Positions 17,354 through 30,233 of a DNA stretch of 64,000 nt are shown piece by piece. The notes beneath the pieces are model-generated. The model saw only the letters and a program-made list of their open reading frames with translations, searched no databases and was not told where the DNA came from. The position numbers and the translations under genes are program-made. Within the stretch, counting starts at the first letter, position 1, and each line of letters starts with the position of its first letter. The stretch is from Parasutterella secunda (lineage in GTDB: Bacteria; Pseudomonadota; Gammaproteobacteria; Burkholderiales; Burkholderiaceae_F), in NCBI RefSeq assembly GCF_016901835.1, contig NZ_JACJKX010000005.1, forward strand, positions 45,005 through 109,004, given 5' to 3'.

Positions 17354-17611
17354 ATGGCACATAAAAAGGGCGGCGGTTCTACCCGCAACGGTCGTGACTC
17401 CCAAGCTAAGCGTCTTGGTGTGAAGGTTTTTGGTGACGCAGCCATTAACGCTGGCGGCATCATCGTTCGTCAACGCGGCACGCAATTCCATCCCGGCGAC
17501 AATGTCGGTATGGGTCGTGACCACACCTTGTTTGCCAAGGTGGACGGCACGGTGAAGTTTGAAGTCAAGGGACCTCAAAATCATCGTTTCGTCAAAGTGA
17601 TCCCCGCTTAA
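17354..17611 (+). CDS. rpmA: 50S ribosomal protein L27
   Basis: An 85-residue ribosomal protein with N-terminus [17 protein letters not shown], the tail that reaches the peptidyl-transferase centre. There is no N-terminal extension of the kind cleaved in Firmicutes. GAGAGTAAG precedes the start. Confidence 0.98.
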   Translation: MAHKKGGGSTRNGRDSQAKRLGVKVFGDAAINAGGIIVRQRGTQFHPGDNVGMGRDHTLFAKVDGTVKFEVKGPQNHRFVKVIPA

Positions 17612-17667
17612 TTGACGGCGACACGAATCGGATGATTGGTTTCATCCGAGAAACTGTTTAAAAACGA

Positions 17668-17695
17668 AAAGGCCATGTCGGTGACATGGCTTTTT
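17668..17695 (+). terminator. Terminator after rpmA
   Basis: An 8-bp stem GCCATGTC/GACATGGC (17672-17679 with 17683-17690) with a 3-base loop is followed by T5. A second, weaker 7-bp stem lies just upstream (17629-17648). Confidence 0.88.
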
Positions 17696-17706
17696 CTGTG
17701 TGTTAA

Positions 17707-18852
<1,146 letters not shown>

Positions 18853-18880
18853 CTAGTAAGTATTTTTACCTATTTTTAGA

Positions 18881-18912
18881 AAAGGGGGTGCGCGAGTACT
18901 CCCTTTCTTTTT
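18881..18912 (+). terminator. Terminator after obgE
   Basis: A 9-bp stem with one G-T pair (18881-18889 with 18898-18906) is followed by CTTTTT. Confidence 0.8.
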
Positions 18913-18949
18913 AGAATTTTGGGCGTTCAACTCAAAAGCGGAGAAAAAA

Positions 18950-20743
18950 ATGCCCACTACAGATCAAGAATTACTGCCGGCCTGGACACTCGAGGATGCC
19001 TACGGAAGCGTGAGCGATGAGCGATATAAAAAAGAACTTGAAAACGCTCATAAACGAATGGGTGAACTGCAAAAAGCCCTGGTTGAAGAACCTCAAAAAG
19101 ACGACATTGCGGTTTTGATGCCGATCTACGAAGATGCAGCAGAAAGCATCTCATCCTTAATATCCTTTTCTTACTGTGCCTCAAGTGCAGATATTTCCGA
19201 TACGGCCGCTTCGGCCGCTTATGCTCAGATGCAAAGTCTTTGGGCAGAACTCGAAGCCACTGCAAAACCGCTTTTTTCCGCTTTGGGAAAAATTGATGAA
19301 AAGGATGAATTCTGGAGCCGCAAGGAAGTAAGCCACTGGCGCTTCGGTGCAATGCAAAAGAAGAACTCGTGGCGCGCCAAACTGTCCTCTCAGGATAACG
19401 CCGTAATCAACGCCTTTGCGGCTACCAACTTTTTCCCGGTCGACGCCATGTATAAGCGCTTAAACAAATCAATGTTGGTTAAGGCTAAAAACAGTGCCGG
19501 GGAAACCGTCACTTTGACGCATTCGCAGTGCGTAGGCGTTTTAAAGGGGGCCGATGATCCCGTGTTGAGAGAAACTGCACAAACGGCGGTCAACGAGTGG
19601 TACAGAGAGCATGCCGGTTTTTATGTGGACTTACTCAATCTCTTGCACGGTTTCAGAAAGACCCAGTTTGAATTGGCGGGGCTCGACGATTGGATGCGAC
19701 CGAGCCTTGAACAAAACCGTATCAGTCGCCAAGCCCTTGAGGCGGCTCTTAATGCCATTAAAAATCGTCAGGCAGAAATTCAAGAGGCTATTAAAGTTCG
19801 GGCGCCGTTTTTCGGTCGTCCGGTGATGAAGGCCTGTGACTTTTTCGCTCCCGTTCCTGTGAAATCTCAAGGGAAGGCTCCTTATATTCCGTACAAAGAA
19901 GCTATTGAAACCGTGAAAGCATCTTTGGTAGAGGTTAATCCAGAAATTCCGGCCTTTATCGACATGATGCTTCAAAACCATTGGCTTGATGCCCGAGTCG
20001 ATGCGAAGAAGGCGGGCGGCGCATTTTATTCCCGCTTTAATCGACTGAAGCAGCCTCGTGTTTTCACGACCTATTTGGGCAGTTTCGGTTCTGTGTTGCA
20101 GCAGGCTCATGAATTGGGACATGCATTCCACTATTGGGTGATGCGTGATATGCCGACCAATGAAACGGAATTTCCGATGACGCTCACCGAAGTGGCCAGT
20201 ACTTTTAACGAAGCCAATGTTCGCCGTTACTGTGCGGCCAATAGCCAAAGTAAAGAGGAACGCCTGGCGATCCTGTGGCAGGAATTGGTGAGCTGCGCAA
20301 ACTTCTGTCTGCAACTGCCGATCCGCATGGGCTTTGAAACGCGGTTTATTGAAAAGCGCCAAAAGGGATTGGTGACACAGGCTGAGGCTGAACAGATCAT
20401 GCGGGAAGTTTGGCACGAGTACATGGGCGATGCCATTGAAGACTGTGATGAGTATCTCTGGTGCTACAAATTGCATTTTTACATGACCGACCAGTACATC
20501 TACAACTATGCCTATACGATCGGCTACCTCCTGTCTCAAGGTCTGTGTCGGGAGCAGGAAAAGCGTGGCAAGGATTTCCCGCGTTTTTATCGCGAATTCT
20601 TGCGTGATACAGGTCGTATGACGGTCGATGAGCTGATTGCCAAGCACATGGGGTTGGATGCAACGACTCCGGACTTCTGGAACCAGTGCCTGGATCAGGC
20701 TTGCAGCCACATCGAAGAATTCAAAAAATTAATTAATCAGTAA
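18950..20743 (+). CDS. M3-family oligoendopeptidase (PepF-like)
   Basis: A 597-residue cytosolic zinc peptidase. The active site HELGHAFHYW (His387, Glu388, His391) and the downstream TLTEVASTFNE supplying the third zinc ligand identify family M3. The sequence resembles the oligoendopeptidase F (M3B) branch more than oligopeptidase A. It probably degrades short peptides. GGAG precedes the ATG, and strong terminators lie on both sides, so it is transcribed alone. Confidence 0.9.
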   Translation: MPTTDQELLPAWTLEDAYGSVSDERYKKELENAHKRMGELQKALVEEPQKDDIAVLMPIYEDAAESISSLISFSYCASSADISDTAASAAYAQMQSLWAELEATAKPLFSALGKIDEKDEFWSRKEVSHWRFGAMQKKNSWRAKLSSQDNAVINAFAATNFFPVDAMYKRLNKSMLVKAKNSAGETVTLTHSQCVGVLKGADDPVLRETAQTAVNEWYREHAGFYVDLLNLLHGFRKTQFELAGLDDWMRPSLEQNRISRQALEAALNAIKNRQAEIQEAIKVRAPFFGRPVMKACDFFAPVPVKSQGKAPYIPYKEAIETVKASLVEVNPEIPAFIDMMLQNHWLDARVDAKKAGGAFYSRFNRLKQPRVFTTYLGSFGSVLQQAHELGHAFHYWVMRDMPTNETEFPMTLTEVASTFNEANVRRYCAANSQSKEERLAILWQELVSCANFCLQLPIRMGFETRFIEKRQKGLVTQAEAEQIMREVWHEYMGDAIEDCDEYLWCYKLHFYMTDQYIYNYAYTIGYLLSQGLCREQEKRGKDFPRFYREFLRDTGRMTVDELIAKHMGLDATTPDFWNQCLDQACSHIEEFKKLINQ

Positions 20744-20750
20744 AAACACA

Positions 20751-20788
20751 AACCTCGCGTTTGCCTTCCTAAACAAACGCGAGGTTTT
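20751..20788. terminator. Bidirectional terminator
   Basis: A perfect 13-bp stem (20751-20763 with 20774-20786) and 10-base loop lie between the convergent M3 peptidase and leuD genes. Confidence 0.85.
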
Positions 20789-20801
20789 CGATTTCTTTCA
20801 A

Positions 20802-21419
20802 TTAAGAAAGAATGCCTTTTTTCATCCAAGTCGGCCGTCGGGCTTCATATTGTGCGATGGCCTCTTCGTGTTCAAGCGTCAGAGAAATGGCGTCGAGCCC
20901 TTCCAAAATGCAGTGTCTTCTGAAGGGATCCAGGGTGAAGCTATAGTGCTTGGCTCCCACCGTTACCGCGCAATCCTCAAGATTAACCGAAATTTCCATT
21001 CCGGGCTGATCATTGAGTGCTTGCATAATTTCTTCAATTTCTTCTTCACTTAAGCGGACTAAAAGCAGACCGTTACCTAAAGAATTGTTGGAGAAAATAT
21101 CCGCAAAAGACGATGCAATAATGGCCCGAATGCCAAAATCCAGTAAGGCCCATGGTGCATGCTCACGGCTTGAACCGTTACCGAAATTGTTGCGGGCCAC
21201 AATAAATTTCGCGTTTTGATAACACGGTTTATTGAGCACAAAGTCGGGATTAGGCATCGTTTCGGCCTCATCGAGGTAGCGCCAATTATGGAAAAGGTGC
21301 TTACCGAACCCCTTGCGATCAACAGCTAATAAGAACTGTTTGGGAATGATTTGGTCGGTATCGATGTTGGAGGCGTCCATCGGAGCCGCCACAGCAGTCA
21401 GTTTGGTAAATTTTTGCAT
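20802..21419 (-). CDS. leuD: 3-isopropylmalate dehydratase small subunit
   Basis: A 205-residue swivel-domain subunit that pairs with LeuC to isomerise 2- to 3-isopropylmalate in leucine synthesis. It shows NIDTDQIIPKQFL near the N-terminus and the NNFGNGSSREHAPWAL active-site loop. AAGGAG precedes the ATG. It is the last gene of leuABCD and is followed by a strong terminator. Confidence 0.97.
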   Translation of the reverse strand: MQKFTKLTAVAAPMDASNIDTDQIIPKQFLLAVDRKGFGKHLFHNWRYLDEAETMPNPDFVLNKPCYQNAKFIVARNNFGNGSSREHAPWALLDFGIRAIIASSFADIFSNNSLGNGLLLVRLSEEEIEEIMQALNDQPGMEISVNLEDCAVTVGAKHYSFTLDPFRRHCILEGLDAISLTLEHEEAIAQYEARRPTWMKKGILS

Positions 21420-21430
21420 GAAGCTGCTCC

Positions 21431-22834
21431 TTATTTCAGATAATCGCGAACGTCAACGATTTTGCCATTGATGGCTGCAGCAGCGGCCATCGCCGGACTC
21501 ATCAGGTGTGTGCGACTGCCTCGTCCCTGTCGGCCGATAAAGTTTCGATTAGAGGTCGAAGCCACGCGAGAGCCGGGTGCTGCAATGTCATCGTTCATGC
21601 CCAGACACATCGAGCAGCCGGGCAGACGCCATTCAAAGCCAGCTTCTTTGAAAATTTGATCGAGCCCCTCTTCTTCGGCCATCGCTTTGACAGCCATCGA
21701 ACCCGGTACAGCCAGTGCACGGACACCCTCGGCCACATGTTTACCCTTCAGTACCTTGGCAGCTTCTCTGAAATCTTCGATTCGCCCGTTGGTGCACGAG
21801 CCGATAAATACCGTATCAATGGCTACGCCGGCGATCGGTTGACCGGGCTCAATCTGAATATAGGACAAAGCCGCCTCGATACCGTGTCGTTCCTGCTCGT
21901 TGCTACACTGAGCGGGATCGGGAACGTTATCGGTGATATGGCAGACCTGACCGGGATTGGTGCCCCAGGTGACCATCGGAATCAAGTGCCCGGAGTCAAT
22001 CGTGATTTCCTTATCGAAAACGGCATCGTCGTCTGTTTTCAGTGATTTCCAGTATTGGACTGCTTCTTCCCAATCTTTTCCCTTAGGAGCAAAGGGGCGA
22101 TCCTTTAAGTATTCGAAAGTTGTTTCGTCCGGTGCAATCATTCCGGCTTTAGCACCGATCTCAATGGCCATATTGGACAATGTCATGCGACCTTCCATCG
22201 ACAATGAGGTGACTCCGTCACCGGCAAACTCAATGGCATATCCGGTTGCGCCCGCGGTGGTGAGCACCCGAGCGATTTCCAAAATCAGATCTTTGGCGTA
22301 AACCCCTTTTGAGAGTTTGCCGACGCAGTTGATGCGCATCGTTTTAAGTTTGGCTTGTTTGAGGGTTTGCGTGGCCATAACGTGTTCGACTTCACTGGTA
22401 CCGATACCGAAAGCCAATGCGCCGAATGCGCCGTGCGTAGCCGTGTGGGAGTCTCCGCACACCAAAGTTGTTCCGGGCAACGTAAAACCTGTTTGCGGTC
22501 CGATGATGTGCACAATGCCCTGATTGGGGTGACCCAGCCCGAAGAGTTCAACTCCGAACTCTTCGCAGTTTTTCATAAGCGTCGTCACTTGCTTTTTGGC
22601 TACGCACGAGCAGGCTTCAATCGTCGCTTCCTGGGTGGAGATATCGTGATCCATCGTCGCCATCATCAGTTCCGGTCGGCGCAATTTGCGGCCGGCCTCA
22701 CGCAGTCCCGAAAATGCCTGCGGACTGGTGACTTCGTGGACAATATGTCGGTCGATATAAAGAAGCGGCAGTTCCCCTTCGGCTTCATAAACGACGTGTG
22801 CGTCGTAGACTTTTTCGTAAAGCGTCTTTCCCAT
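21431..22834 (-). CDS. leuC: 3-isopropylmalate dehydratase large subunit
   Basis: A 467-residue aconitase-family subunit. It keeps the cluster cysteines in FIGSCTNGR and in [11 protein letters not shown], which hold a [4Fe-4S] cluster, and begins with the typical [13 protein letters not shown]. It acts with LeuD. Its ribosome site overlaps the leuB stop codon, suggesting coupling within the operon. Confidence 0.98.
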   Translation of the reverse strand: MGKTLYEKVYDAHVVYEAEGELPLLYIDRHIVHEVTSPQAFSGLREAGRKLRRPELMMATMDHDISTQEATIEACSCVAKKQVTTLMKNCEEFGVELFGLGHPNQGIVHIIGPQTGFTLPGTTLVCGDSHTATHGAFGALAFGIGTSEVEHVMATQTLKQAKLKTMRINCVGKLSKGVYAKDLILEIARVLTTAGATGYAIEFAGDGVTSLSMEGRMTLSNMAIEIGAKAGMIAPDETTFEYLKDRPFAPKGKDWEEAVQYWKSLKTDDDAVFDKEITIDSGHLIPMVTWGTNPGQVCHITDNVPDPAQCSNEQERHGIEAALSYIQIEPGQPIAGVAIDTVFIGSCTNGRIEDFREAAKVLKGKHVAEGVRALAVPGSMAVKAMAEEEGLDQIFKEAGFEWRLPGCSMCLGMNDDIAAPGSRVASTSNRNFIGRQGRGSRTHLMSPAMAAAAAINGKIVDVRDYLK

Positions 22835-22836
22835 TT

Positions 22837-23943
<1,107 letters not shown>

Positions 23944-23957
23944 TTATTCGGGATTGG

Positions 23958-25529
23958 TTAGGCACTTTTCTTTTCGCGTTTTTTCTCGATTTCTCGCGCT
24001 CTCTCGATACTGTTGCAAGCATCAATTAACGCCAGGGCAGAGGATTCAATTACGTCGGTGGAAAGCCCCATACCATGGAAAATTCGCCCTTCATAATCGA
24101 CATTGACATTGACCTGACCCAAAGCATCCATACCGGCGCCGTTTGCCTTAATGGTGTAGCTTGTGAGTTTGCAGCGAATGCCCGTCAGACGAGTGATGCA
24201 GTTATAAACCGCGTCAACCGGGCCGTTACCGATACTTGATTCCGTACGGGTACGCTTGCCGACTTTAAGTCGCACACTCGCTGTGGGGATTGCACCGTGG
24301 GCACCGCCGCTCATGACATTGATCGTGTCGAGTTTGAAATAATTTTCTTGCTCATGGTCGCGTTTCTGGAAAAAGAGCAGCGCTTCGAGGTCATAATCAA
24401 AAACCTGACCTTTGCGGTCGGCAAGTTTCAGGAATCGATCGTAGATTTCATTGAGATCGTAGCTGTCGTCTTCGTAACCCAGGTTTCTCAAGCAGGCACG
24501 AATCATATGGCGGCCCGAGCGGGCGGTCATGTGCATGGTGTTGCCCGTAAAGCCCACGCTTTCAGGAGTGAGAATTTCATAAGTCTCGCGATTTTTGAGC
24601 ACACCGTCCTGATGGATGCCGGAACTGTGAGCAAAGGCGTTGGAGCCGACAATGGCTTTGTGAGGCGGAACGGGTTCGTTACAGATCTTGGAGACAAGGG
24701 TAGACGTTCGGGCGATATTTTTCGCAACGATATCGGTGTAGAGACCATTGAGGAATTTTTCACGAAGTTTAATCGCCATCACGACTTCTTCAAGTGAGCA
24801 ATTGCCTGCTCTTTCGCCCAATCCGTTCATGCAGCATTCAATCTGTCTGGCTCCGTGCCTGATGGCCGTCAGGGAGTTTGCCGTCGCCATACCCAAATCG
24901 TTGTGACAGTGAACGGAAATCACGGCCTTATCAATATTGGGGACGCGGTTATAGAGGTTGGTGATAATGGCACCGAACTCTTCAGGCAGGGTGTAGCCCA
25001 CGGTATCAGGGATGTTGACGGTAGTGGCTCCGGCCTTAATGGCGTTTTCAACCATTCGGCACAGGTAGTCAATCGGCGTGCGGCCGGCATCTTCGCAGGA
25101 AAACTCCACATCGTCGGTGTAGTTTCTCGCTTGTTTGATGCAGGCCGTGGCCATAGCCATGATGTCATCGCGGCTTTTCTTGAGTTTATCCTGCACGTGA
25201 ATATCGGACGTAGCAATAAAGGTGTGGATGCGGAAGTGATCAACACCTTTCATAGCGTTGCCACAGGCGTCAACATCTTTAGGCACGCAACGGGCAAGGC
25301 CGCAGGGAATAGCATGTTTGAGGCTTTTCGAGATGGTTTGAACCGACTGAAAGTCTCCCTCGGACGAAATCGGAAATCCTGTCTCAATGACATCAACTCC
25401 CAACTGATCAAGCGCCATGGCAATTTGCAGTTTCTGCTGCGTACTCAAACTTTGCGGCAAGGCTTGCTCGCCGTCTCTGAGAGTGGTGTCAAAAATAATG
25501 ATTTTGTTCGGATCCTGATGAATGGACAT
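23958..25529 (-). CDS. leuA: 2-isopropylmalate synthase
   Basis: A 523-residue first enzyme of leucine synthesis, joining acetyl-CoA and 2-oxoisovalerate. The TIM-barrel shows [21 protein letters not shown] and metal-site histidines; a C-terminal domain of about 130 residues carries the leucine-feedback site ([23 protein letters not shown]). GAGGAG precedes the ATG at 25529, favoured over the ATG five codons upstream. No leader peptide rich in leucine codons was found. Confidence 0.97.
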   Translation of the reverse strand: MSIHQDPNKIIIFDTTLRDGEQALPQSLSTQQKLQIAMALDQLGVDVIETGFPISSEGDFQSVQTISKSLKHAIPCGLARCVPKDVDACGNAMKGVDHFRIHTFIATSDIHVQDKLKKSRDDIMAMATACIKQARNYTDDVEFSCEDAGRTPIDYLCRMVENAIKAGATTVNIPDTVGYTLPEEFGAIITNLYNRVPNIDKAVISVHCHNDLGMATANSLTAIRHGARQIECCMNGLGERAGNCSLEEVVMAIKLREKFLNGLYTDIVAKNIARTSTLVSKICNEPVPPHKAIVGSNAFAHSSGIHQDGVLKNRETYEILTPESVGFTGNTMHMTARSGRHMIRACLRNLGYEDDSYDLNEIYDRFLKLADRKGQVFDYDLEALLFFQKRDHEQENYFKLDTINVMSGGAHGAIPTASVRLKVGKRTRTESSIGNGPVDAVYNCITRLTGIRCKLTSYTIKANGAGMDALGQVNVNVDYEGRIFHGMGLSTDVIESSALALIDACNSIERAREIEKKREKKSA

Positions 25530-25574
25530 AAAGTCGCTCCTCAAAGCAAAAATGGCGGATTTTGCGATGAATAG

Positions 25575-25603
25575 AATTTACGACTTCGCTATTTTTGTGT
25601 CAA
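25575..25603 (-). promoter_or_regulatory. Promoter of leuABCD
   Basis: Reading left, TTGACA (25603-25598) and TAAATT (25580-25575) are 17 bases apart, with the start near 25568. Upstream (25610-25760) the DNA is extremely AT-rich, which may bind a nucleoid protein or regulator; no gene is visible there. Confidence 0.65.
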
Positions 25604-25781
25604 TAAGTATTTTGCATTATATTAAGATTTAACAAATATAACTATTTGATAAATAATAAATATTAATTTCAAAATATAGCGAAATTGAATAGATATATTT
25701 ATGTAAAAATATATTGTTTTGCAAAGATTAAGGAATTATTTATCTTTGATTTCGCAAAAATGTCAGAGGATTTTTGGGTAA

Positions 25782-25807
25782 AAGAAAACCCGCCGGATGA
25801 GGCGGGT
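25782..25807 (-). terminator. Terminator after rppH
   Basis: Reading left, the stem CCCGCC/GGCGGG (25806-25801 with 25794-25789) with a 6-base loop is followed by TTTTC. Confidence 0.8.
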
Positions 25808-25815
25808 CGGAGAAA

Positions 25816-26337
25816 TTAAAAACCGTACAGTAACCAATCTTGGCTGGGTTTTGACCGTCGGTCGTTCTGGCCGAAAAGGTGGGGAGCGAGGTCTGCCAGG
25901 GCTTTTCGGTAGACGTCGTGTTTAAAATCAATGACGTCTCTGAGCGGCACCCAGTAATCGTTCCAGCGCCAGGCATCAAACTCCGGGTGGTTGGAAGCAA
26001 AGAGGTTGATCTTTGATTCCGGTCCCACCAATTTCAGTAAGAACCAAATTTGTTTTTGTCCGCGGTATATGGACCGGTCGGCACGTCTGAAGGGTTCGGG
26101 CACATCGTAGTAAAGCCACTCATTGGTATGAGCGATAATCTCGACATCATCGGCCGTTAAACCGATTTCTTCATTGAGTTCGCGCATAAGCGCCGTCTCA
26201 ATGTCTTCCCCTTCGTCAATGCCTCCCTGTGGGAACTGCCAAGCGGGCTTTCTCAACCGTTTGGCCCAAAATACCTTCTTGTCGGCATTCGTTAAAATAA
26301 TGCCGATATTCGGACGGTAACCGTCACTGTCCAACAT
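25816..26337 (-). CDS. rppH: RNA pyrophosphohydrolase (Nudix)
   Basis: A 173-residue Nudix enzyme that removes pyrophosphate from mRNA 5' ends and so starts decay. The Nudix box GGIDEGED...RELNEEIGL is complete, and the N-terminal [15 protein letters not shown] is typical of RppH. The ATG at 26337 has GAGG six bases upstream; the longer upstream frame overlaps the divergent proS start and is not used. Confidence 0.95.
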   Translation of the reverse strand: MLDSDGYRPNIGIILTNADKKVFWAKRLRKPAWQFPQGGIDEGEDIETALMRELNEEIGLTADDVEIIAHTNEWLYYDVPEPFRRADRSIYRGQKQIWFLLKLVGPESKINLFASNHPEFDAWRWNDYWVPLRDVIDFKHDVYRKALADLAPHLFGQNDRRSKPSQDWLLYGF

Positions 26338-26434
26338 GAAAGGCCTCAAAATCTCTAAAATTACTCTTTTACTTTTACCCAATGCGTGGTAAAAAGTCAC
26401 ATCGAAAAATTGTACCTTAATTAGCGAGAAAACA

Positions 26435-28171
26435 ATGCGCGCTCGTTCCTTTTTTATTTCTACCTTGAAAGAGGCTCCGGCTGATGCCGATATCGTGAGC
26501 CAACAGTTGATGATTCGCGCCGGCATGATCAAAAAGCTGGCCGCCGGTGTGTATACCTACATGCCGATGGGTTTGCGTTCATTGCGCAAGATTGAAAATA
26601 TCATCCGCGAAGAAATGAATCGCGCGGGCGCGATTGAATTGCTCTTGCCGATGGTGCAGCCGGCAGAATTGTGGCAGGAGTCCGGTCGTTGGGAAAAGTA
26701 CGGCCCTGAACTTTTGCGTTTCAAGGACCGCCACCAACGCGACTTCGTCATTCAACCGACGTCCGAAGAAGTGATCACAGACTTTGCCCGTCAGGAAATT
26801 CGTTCCTGGCGCCAACTGCCTGTCAATCTGTATCAGATTCAAACGAAATTCCGTGACGAACGTCGTCCGCGTTTCGGCGTGATGCGCGGCCGTGAATTCA
26901 CGATGAAAGACGGTTACTCCTTTGACCGTGATCAGCAAGGAGCCCTGAAGTCTTACGACAAAATGTACGCTGCCTACCAGCGTATCTTCACGCGCTTAGG
27001 CTTAACGTTCCGTGCTGTGGCAGCCGATACGGGTTCGATCGGTGGCGACCGCTCGCATGAATTCCAGGTCATTGCCGATACCGGCGAGGATCTGATTGCC
27101 TACTGCCCGGACAGTGACTTCGCAGCCAATATTGAATTGGCTCCGGCTCCGTGCGTGATTGAAAAGCGTGAAGAGCCCAAAGAAGCCATGCAAAAGGTGC
27201 CCACGCCCGGTCGTGAAAAGTGCGAAGCGGTGGTGGAGTTGCTCGGTCGTGAGTTGACGAGTTCCATGAAGTCCGTTGTGCTCGCTGCCGAGCGATTTAA
27301 CGAAAAAGGTGAAGCCGTTGAACCGCAGATCGTTATGATTTTGCTGCGCGCCGATCATGATCTCAACGAAGTCAAGGCCGGTAAGTTGCCCGAATTGAAA
27401 GACGGATTCCGTTTTGCAACCGATGCCGAAATCATTAAGGCTTTCGGCTGCAAGCCGGGCTATCTCGGACCGGTGGGTATCAAGAGTGACATCGTGGTCT
27501 ATGCCGATCTGACGGCAGCCAAGATGAGCGATTTTATTTGCGGAGCCAACGAAGAGGGCTATCACATTACGGGTGTGAACTGGGGACGAGATTTGCCCGA
27601 ACCCAAGGTCGCCGATCTTCGTAACGTGGTTGAAGGCGACGCTTCCCCCGATGGTAAAGGTACCATCAGACTGCAACGCGGTATCGAAGTCGGTCACGTT
27701 TTCTACCTGGGAACGAAGTACTCCCAAGCATTGAATGCGACCTATCTGGATGAAAACGGTAAGCCCCAGGTATTGGAAATGGGCTGCTACGGTATCGGTG
27801 TGTCTCGCCTCTTAGGTGCAGCCATCGAACAAGGACACGATGAGCAGGGCATTATTTGGCCTGAATCCATTGCACCCTTTACGACTGTTATCTGTCCGAT
27901 GAATTACTCCAAGAGCGAAATGGTTCGTGAAGCAGCCGACAAGATCTACGAGGATCTCAAGGCCGCCGGAGTGGACGTGATTTTGGATGACCGTGAAATG
28001 CGTCCTGGCGTCATGTTTGCCGAATGGGAACTGATCGGTGTACCGCACCGCATCGTCGTGGGCGAACGAGGCTTAAAGAACGGTGAGGTCGAATACGCTT
28101 ATCGTCGTACCATTAAAGAAAAACAAATGGTGAAGACTGAAGCCATTGTTGATTTTATTCTGAATCGCTAA
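26435..28171 (+). CDS. proS: Prolyl-tRNA synthetase
   Basis: A 578-residue class II synthetase of the bacterial form with the editing insertion between motifs 2 and 3 (about residues 225-410). Motif 2 ([19 protein letters not shown]) and motif 3 ([13 protein letters not shown]) are clear. It charges tRNA-Pro, one of which is encoded in this window. It is divergent from rppH. Confidence 0.98.
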   Translation: MRARSFFISTLKEAPADADIVSQQLMIRAGMIKKLAAGVYTYMPMGLRSLRKIENIIREEMNRAGAIELLLPMVQPAELWQESGRWEKYGPELLRFKDRHQRDFVIQPTSEEVITDFARQEIRSWRQLPVNLYQIQTKFRDERRPRFGVMRGREFTMKDGYSFDRDQQGALKSYDKMYAAYQRIFTRLGLTFRAVAADTGSIGGDRSHEFQVIADTGEDLIAYCPDSDFAANIELAPAPCVIEKREEPKEAMQKVPTPGREKCEAVVELLGRELTSSMKSVVLAAERFNEKGEAVEPQIVMILLRADHDLNEVKAGKLPELKDGFRFATDAEIIKAFGCKPGYLGPVGIKSDIVVYADLTAAKMSDFICGANEEGYHITGVNWGRDLPEPKVADLRNVVEGDASPDGKGTIRLQRGIEVGHVFYLGTKYSQALNATYLDENGKPQVLEMGCYGIGVSRLLGAAIEQGHDEQGIIWPESIAPFTTVICPMNYSKSEMVREAADKIYEDLKAAGVDVILDDREMRPGVMFAEWELIGVPHRIVVGERGLKNGEVEYAYRRTIKEKQMVKTEAIVDFILNR

Positions 28172-28191
28172 TTGCTTTTGAAACCTAAAAA

Positions 28192-28225
28192 AAAAGCCTC
28201 CGGCCGTTTTGGTTAGGAGGCTTTT
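28192..28225 (+). terminator. Terminator after proS
   Basis: A 10-bp stem AAAAGCCTCC/GGAGGCTTTT (28192-28201 with 28216-28225) with a 14-base loop, preceded by an A-run. Confidence 0.82.
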
Positions 28226-28234
28226 CAATGTAAG

Positions 28235-28266
28235 AAAAACCGCCCGAACACTCAGGCGGTTTTTTA
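28235..28266. terminator. Bidirectional terminator between proS and HU gene
   Basis: A 10-bp stem AAAAACCGCC/GGCGGTTTTT (28235-28244 with 28255-28264) with T-runs in both directions. It serves the minus-strand HU gene and backs up the proS terminator. Confidence 0.85.
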
Positions 28267-28282
28267 ATAATTCGTCGCTGAA

Positions 28283-28579
28283 TTAGCGCTTGCAGCACTT
28301 CTTCTTGGAAGCAACAGCGGCCTTGAAGGCGGCGCCGGCGGTGAACTTCGGCAACGTCGTGGCCGGGATCTTGATCGTTTCGCCGTTAGAGGGATTGCGG
28401 CCTTCGCGAGCGGCGCGCTTAACAGCCTTAAACGTACCGAAACCGATCAATTGGAAACCGTCACCCTTGGCAACAGCCTTAACGATGGCGTCAAACACGG
28501 AGTCAACAACGCGACCGGCTTGAGCCTTAGACAATTCGTTTTCTTCAGCAACGATGGCGATGAGTTCTTGCTTGTTCAT
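28283..28579 (-). CDS. HU-family DNA-binding protein
   Basis: A 98-residue histone-like protein. The body matches HU, with the signature [18 protein letters not shown], the arm-tip [11 protein letters not shown] and the C-terminal [11 protein letters not shown]. It bends and packs DNA as a dimer. The C-terminus is unusual: after the normal end come basic residues and two adjacent cysteines (KKKCCKR). AGGAG precedes the start. It is transcribed alone, leftward. Confidence 0.94.
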   Translation of the reverse strand: MNKQELIAIVAEENELSKAQAGRVVDSVFDAIVKAVAKGDGFQLIGFGTFKAVKRAAREGRNPSNGETIKIPATTLPKFTAGAAFKAAVASKKKCCKR

Positions 28580-28840
28580 TGGAATTCTCCTAAAAAAATG
28601 AGCATCTTAACGATGAACAACCCTAATATACTCCATCTATTCCCTTTAAAACCAGAGGGTTGCGCGAAAAAATGGCCTATAAACCCTCATTTTTATTGAT
28701 ATACGTTAAATAGACAGAAAAAATGTCGCAAAAAGGAGACAGCGAATTCAGCCGATGGCCTATTTGGCGGGCTTTCGGTTGAGATTTGAGGTTGAAAAAA
28801 GCGCTCAGAAACCGGATGTATCCGAGCGCTTTCTTGAGTC
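28580..28840. other. Gap between HU gene and the TnpB element
   Basis: No convincing gene. It holds the upstream region of the HU gene and a minus-strand terminator (28795-28832). A 36-codon plus-strand frame starting near 28755 has a ribosome-like site but runs through that hairpin, so it is not called. Confidence 0.6.
28795..28832 (-). terminator. Terminator, probably of the tol operon before insertion
   Basis: Reading left, a 9-bp stem (28832-28824 with 28806-28798) whose 17-base loop contains a small GGAT/ATCC repeat is followed by T6. No minus-strand gene precedes it directly: the TnpB element stands between it and the stop codon at 30343. It probably ended that operon before the element arrived. 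Confidence 0.65.
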
Positions 28841-28867
28841 GAAAAGATTATCACCATCGTCGTAAAA

Positions 28868-28914
28868 CCACTGCATTTATGCGGTGGATATAAGACGGCA
28901 ATCCAAAGGATTGC
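28868..28914. repeat. Hairpins of the element's left end
   Basis: CCACTGC/GCGGTGG (28868-28874 with 28881-28887, one wobble pair) and GCAATCC-AAA-GGATTGC (28898-28914, perfect) stand close together about 80-130 bases before tnpB. IS200/IS605 left ends carry such subterminal hairpins. The exact element tip cannot be fixed from one copy. Confidence 0.5.
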
Positions 28915-28995
28915 AATAAACGGAAAATGTAATCTAAATCTGTTTTAAAGTAAAGCCTGTTGAATTCTAAGATCTGATTATGATACGATTGTACT

Positions 28996-30233
28996 ATGTC
29001 ATATGTATCGTATCGTTTTAGGATCTATCCAAACAGCCTGCAGCGTCAATCTCTGGTTGATCACTTCGGTTGCACCCGTTGGGTTTTCAACCGTTACCTC
29101 TCTGAGGCTGATGATTGTTACAAACAAACCGGTAAAGCCATGCGGTGTAACGATTTCATTGTTCGCTTGGTCAAATTGAAAAAAGAATACCCATGGCTCA
29201 AGGAAGTCAATTCACAATCGCTTCAAATGGCAGCCCGCAACGCTGATCGCGCCTTTGTGAATTTCTTTGAAAAACGAGCTCAACCTCCTCGTTTTAAAAG
29301 CAAACATTCCGGCAGGCAGTCTTTTCATTGTCCTCAGAACTGTAAAGTTCTATTCCCGCAAATAGGAACAAAAGGTCATATCGTTTTACCCAAAATCGGT
29401 CCGGTCAAAGCTATTTTGCATCGGCGATTCAACGGTACGGTCAAAACGGTGACAGTTGTCCGGGAAGCATCAGGCAAGTATTTCGCCAGTGTTCTGGTTG
29501 ATAATGCACAACCCAAAGTTACACCGGATACGGTTGATTTTGAACGTACAGCAGGCATAGATGCCGGCATTAAAACGGCCTTTACTGTAGTCAGTCAGAG
29601 CGGAACAGAAAAAATTGATAATCCGACGTTTTTGAAAAAGCATTCGGAGCAACTGAAAAACAACAAAAGCGATTGGCTCGATGTCTGCGTATCGTCAACG
29701 TTAAGAAAAATGAAAAAGGAGAAAAAGTTAAGGAAGTCACCGTCTCAAAACGCTATGAGAAGGTGAGAAAAGAGTTAGCCCGCACTCATGAGAGAATTCG
29801 CCATAGTCGAAAGAACTGGATCGATCAAATCACTCATCGGTTAGTCATCGATAGCCAAGTGACAACCTATGTGATTGAAGATCTGGATTTAAAAGGGATG
29901 GTTAAGAATCATCACCTTGCTCGAGCGGTATCTGATGTTGGGATCGGCAACTTCTACCGGACGCTTCAATACAAATTAGAGGCGGTCGGAAAGAACCTGA
30001 TTGTGGCGGGTCGGTGGTACCCGTCCAGTAAACGGTGCCCGGAGTGCGGGACTAAGAAAGAGAGTTTGACATTGAAGGAGCGTGAGTGGTGCTGTGCGAA
30101 ATGCGGTAGCAAGCATGACCGGGATGAGGCAGCCGCGCGAAACTTACGTCATTGGGTAAAGCTCTCAGAATCAGACAAACACCGATACGGCCGGAACGGC
30201 CGTGCGCTGGAAAAGGAAACGATTCCTTTTTGA
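28996..30233 (+). pseudogene. tnpB: TnpB RNA-guided nuclease, frameshifted
   Basis: Two overlapping frames (28996-29766 and 29673-30233) together make one TnpB. The first holds the N-terminal domains and the RuvC aspartate (GIDAGIK, Asp189). The second holds the RuvC glutamate (VIEDLDLKGM), the zinc ribbon (CPECG and CAKCG) and the last aspartate (HDRDEAAARNL). Reading moves to the -1 frame at the five-A run 29656-29660; adding one A restores a 412-residue protein of normal TnpB length. TnpB is a nuclease guided by omega-RNA made from its own 3' region. As it stands the protein is split and probably inactive, unless slippage or a sequencing error explains the break. Confidence 0.88.

Noticed and set aside
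19631..20710. 359-codon frame antisense to the M3 peptidase gene
   Set aside because: It lies wholly within a clear gene, has no ribosome site and encodes low-complexity, histidine-rich sequence typical of antisense reading.
28754..28864. 36-codon plus-strand frame after a GGAG-like site
   Set aside because: It runs through the minus-strand terminator hairpin and resembles nothing known.
29650..29670. Programmed -1 frameshift in tnpB
   Set aside because: The site reads G-AAA-AAC, not the A6 slippery run used by many IS elements, and no stimulatory structure is evident. A simple base loss is more likely.
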